The translations under genes were made by a program, and so were the position numbers. Shown piece by piece: positions 4,232 through 5,869 of a DNA stretch of 5,869 bases. The notes under the pieces were generated by a model that searched no databases, had not been told where the DNA came from, and worked only from the letters and a program-made list of their open reading frames with translations. Source of the DNA: Candidatus Nesterenkonia stercoripullorum. GTDB lineage: Bacteria; Actinomycetota; Actinomycetes; Actinomycetales; Micrococcaceae. The stretch spans positions 1-5,869 of the forward strand of contig DXGD01000222.1 in NCBI GenBank assembly GCA_019114115.1. The letters are read 5' to 3'. The stretch's first letter is position 1, and each line of letters begins with the position of its first letter.

Positions 4232-5333
4232 TCCTCACCCCGCTGATTCCGGCACGGCTGATTCCGGCACCACTGAATCCAGCACCACTGAATCCAACAC
4301 CTTCGTCCAGCGGCTCGACGCCGGACCCGTCATCTGCGCCGAGGGGTTCCTCTTCGAGCTCGAGAAGCGCGGCTACCTCAGCGCCGGAGAGTTCGTGCCG
4401 GAGGTCGCCCTGGAGTTCCCGGACGCTCTGAAAGCGCTCCATGTGGACTTCCAGCGCGCCGGATCTGACGTGGTCGAAGCCTTCACCTACAACGGTCATC
4501 GCGAGAAGATGCGGGTCATCGGCAAGGAAGATCTGCTCGAACCGCTCAACCGCTCCGCGCTGCGCATCGCCCGCGAGGTGGCCGACGCGGTGCCCGGAAA
4601 CTTGGTGGCCGGCAATATCTCGAACTCGAATATCTGGGACCCGGCTGACACCGCGCGCCAGGCGGAGGTCCGCGGAATGTTCGAGGAGATGGTCGGCTGG
4701 GCAAGCGAAGAGGGTGCCGACCTCATCATCGGGGAGACCTTCTACTTCGCCGGTGAGGCGATCGCGGCCGCTGAGATCGCCAAGGCCAGCGGTTTGCCCG
4801 TAGTGCTCACGCTGGCACCGATGGCTTTCCAGGAGATGGCCGACGAGGTCGGCATCGTCGAGACCGCACAGCGCCTTGAGCAGCTGGGCGTCGACGTCGT
4901 GGGTCTGAACTGCTTCCGCGGGCCCGAGACGATGATGCCGTGGCTGGAGAAGATCCGTGCCGGTGTCTCCTGTCATGTCGGGGCCCTGCCGGTCCCGTAT
5001 CGCACGACGCAGGATGAGCCCACCTTCTTCAACCTCACCGACGAGCGTGCCACAGTGCCCTCCCCGCACGGCCGGACATTCCCCACCGCCCTGGACCCCC
5101 TGTACACGAACCGCTACGAGATCGGCGCGTTCGCCAAGGAGGCCTACGATCTGGGCGTGAACTACCTCGGTGTCTGCTGCGGCGCGACGCCGATGCACAT
5201 CCGCGAAGTGGCCGAGGCCGTCGGCCGGACGACCGACGCGAGCCGCTTCTCCGAGCGCATGCAGAACCACTTCATGTACGGATCGAACGAGCGCCTCGCG
5301 GAGAACGTGGTCGCCCTCGGCGACCGGGCGTAG
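4224..5333 (+). CDS. Zinc homocysteine S-methyltransferase, betaine-homocysteine methyltransferase-like
   Basis: Cytoplasmic TIM-barrel enzyme of 369 aa that would transfer a methyl group to homocysteine, giving methionine. The wording follows animal betaine-homocysteine methyltransferase closely: ELEKRGYLSAGEFVPE (45-60), QRAGSDVVEAFTY (77-89), EEGADLIIGETF (162-173) with Glu171 at the homocysteine-binding Glu position, GLNC (227-230), AKEAYDLGVNYLGVCCG (304-320) and MHIREVAEAVG (324-334). Zinc ligands are Cys230, Cys318 and Cys319. The usual DGG near the N-terminus reads AEG (39-41), so the acid is shifted by one. Residues 1-26 are a low-complexity Ser/Thr/Asp/Glu extension from a DNA repeat. 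Methyl donor (betaine, dimethylsulfoniopropionate, S-methylmethionine or other) cannot be decided. It stands alone on the plus strand, divergent from the dehydratase operon. Confidence 0.92.
   Translation: MADPHPADSGTADSGTTESSTTESNTFVQRLDAGPVICAEGFLFELEKRGYLSAGEFVPEVALEFPDALKALHVDFQRAGSDVVEAFTYNGHREKMRVIGKEDLLEPLNRSALRIAREVADAVPGNLVAGNISNSNIWDPADTARQAEVRGMFEEMVGWASEEGADLIIGETFYFAGEAIAAAEIAKASGLPVVLTLAPMAFQEMADEVGIVETAQRLEQLGVDVVGLNCFRGPETMMPWLEKIRAGVSCHVGALPVPYRTTQDEPTFFNLTDERATVPSPHGRTFPTALDPLYTNRYEIGAFAKEAYDLGVNYLGVCCGATPMHIREVAEAVGRTTDASRFSERMQNHFMYGSNERLAENVVALGDRA
4242..4301 (+). repeat. Tandem repeat, four 15-bp units
   Basis: Four in-frame units (4242-4256, 4257-4271, 4272-4286, 4287-4301) starting GCTGATTCCGGCACG and encoding ADSGT, ADSGT, TESST, TESNT. 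Units 1 and 2 differ at one base, 2 and 3 at three, 3 and 4 at one. The 15 bases before (4227-4241, ADPHP) look like a further decayed copy. Whole codon units mean gain or loss of a copy would not break the methyltransferase frame. Confidence 0.85.
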
Positions 5334-5339
5334 CCTCGC

Positions 5340-5379
5340 CCTGATCCGGCCCGTCCTGTGCGCGGCGGGCCGGATCAGG
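5340..5379. terminator. Bidirectional terminator-like hairpin between convergent genes
   Basis: CCTGATCCGGCCCG (5340-5353) and CGGGCCGGATCAGG (5366-5379) form a perfect 14-bp stem with a 12-nt loop. It begins 6 nt after the methyltransferase stop, and its right arm contains the stop codon (5375-5377) of the convergent carrier gene. No U-run follows on either strand, so it is a GC-only terminator of the kind often proposed for high-GC bacteria, or a 3'-end stabiliser. Confidence 0.7.
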
Positions 5380-5869
5380 ACCACCCGGTCACCTGCGCGA
5401 AGATGAGGAAGGCGCAGGCCACGCCGAACCAGATGACGAAGAGCGGGAAGTAGAACTTCACCCAGCGCTCCCAGCGCACTCCCCCGATCGCCAGAGCCGC
5501 CATGAAGTATCCGGAGGTGGGATAGAGCAGGTTCGTCGGGCCGTCGCCGAGCTGGAAGGCGAGAACTGCCGTCTGCCGGGTCACCTCGAGCAGGTCTGCC
5601 AGCGGGGCCATGATCGGCATAGTCACCACAGCCTGGCCGGAGCCGGAGGGGACCAGGAAATTGAACAGCGTCTGGACGACGAGCATGCCGATCGCCGACA
5701 GCGCTGGCGGCATGCCGCTGACCGCCTGGCCGAGCGCGTAGACGATCGTGTCGAGAATGCGGCCGTCCTCCAGGATGACCGCCACTGAGCGAGCCACGCC
5801 GACGATGATCGCACCTTCCAGCACGCTGCGCATGCCCTCTGAGAACGATGTGGACAGCGTTGTCGGGGT
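5375..5869 (-). CDS. YfcC/DcuC-family carrier, C-terminal part (5' end beyond the window)
   Basis: The last 164 residues of an integral membrane carrier; the reading frame runs open to the right edge, so the Met at 5833 is internal (it is preceded by TPTTLSTSFSEG). Family features are clear: GAIIVGVARSVAVILEDGRILDT, the re-entrant-type motif FLVPSGSGQAVVTMPIMAPLADLL, and FQLGDGPTNLLYPTSGYFMAALA, then a final helix near the C-terminus (FPLFVIWFGVACAFLIFAQ). These belong to the YfcC branch of the C4-dicarboxylate anaerobic carrier-like family; full members are usually about 450-500 aa, so roughly two thirds is missing. Substrate is not settled in the family (amino acids, peptides or dicarboxylates). 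It converges on the methyltransferase, with which it shares the terminator-like hairpin; a functional link is not shown. Confidence 0.88.
   Translation of the reverse strand, partial: TPTTLSTSFSEGMRSVLEGAIIVGVARSVAVILEDGRILDTIVYALGQAVSGMPPALSAIGMLVVQTLFNFLVPSGSGQAVVTMPIMAPLADLLEVTRQTAVLAFQLGDGPTNLLYPTSGYFMAALAIGGVRWERWVKFYFPLFVIWFGVACAFLIFAQVTGWS

Noticed and set aside
3783..5384. 533-codon open frame on the minus strand antisense to the methyltransferase
   Set aside because: Only its last 84 codons have an SD-supported start and plausible membrane helices. The rest mirrors the methyltransferase codons, has no recognisable domain, and is the usual antisense open frame of high-GC coding DNA.
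1..5869. tRNA or rRNA genes, insertion sequences, CRISPR arrays, toxin-antitoxin or defence genes
   Set aside because: Nearly all of the window is explained by recognised metabolic and transport genes, and no cloverleaf, transposase motif or spaced direct-repeat array was seen.

Overview
The window is GC-rich with tightly packed genes, ATGA overlaps between neighbours, strong GA-rich ribosome binding sites and one GTG start. Together with a HadAB-type dehydratase pair this points to a high-GC Gram-positive (Actinobacteria). A Micrococcales relative, perhaps a salt- or alkali-tolerant one such as Nesterenkonia, is my guess from protein flavour and from the very acidic exported lipoprotein; it is not proven by the sequence.

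Layout: five minus-strand genes plus a small membrane protein fill positions 37-4037. Read in the direction of transcription they are a two-helix membrane protein of 84 aa (4037-3783), a HadA-like dehydratase subunit (3779-3291), a HadB/MaoC-like catalytic subunit (3294-2782), a family-3 amino-acid-binding lipoprotein (2716-1685), its permease (1679-879) and its ATPase (882-37). The last three form a complete polar amino acid ABC importer. A 65-bp gap holding a good -10 element and inverted repeats separates the importer from the dehydratase pair, so the importer probably has its own regulated promoter, although read-through from upstream is possible.

Divergent from this block is a plus-strand betaine-homocysteine methyltransferase-like gene (4224-5333). 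The 186-bp divergent intergenic region carries the most striking non-coding signal of the window: a perfect 11+6+11 palindrome (4093-4120) whose two arms each contain an outward-facing TAAAGT, a plausible -10 box. The plus-strand copy sits exactly 6 nt before an ATG that opens a 34-codon Arg-rich leader ORF overlapping the methyltransferase start. The methyltransferase gene begins with a 15-bp tandem repeat encoding a low-complexity extension.

The methyltransferase converges on the 3' end of a YfcC/DcuC-family carrier (5375 to the right edge, 5' end missing). A 14-bp perfect stem between them overlaps the carrier's stop codon and probably ends transcription in both directions.

Functionally the window combines amino acid uptake, a fatty-acid-type hydratase/dehydratase pair, methyl transfer to homocysteine (methionine formation) and an organic or amino acid carrier. 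Nothing seen here is a defence system, mobile element, CRISPR array or RNA gene. The novelty candidates are regulatory: the two intergenic palindromes, the possible leaderless leader ORF, and the acidic tail and altered ligand site of the binding protein.
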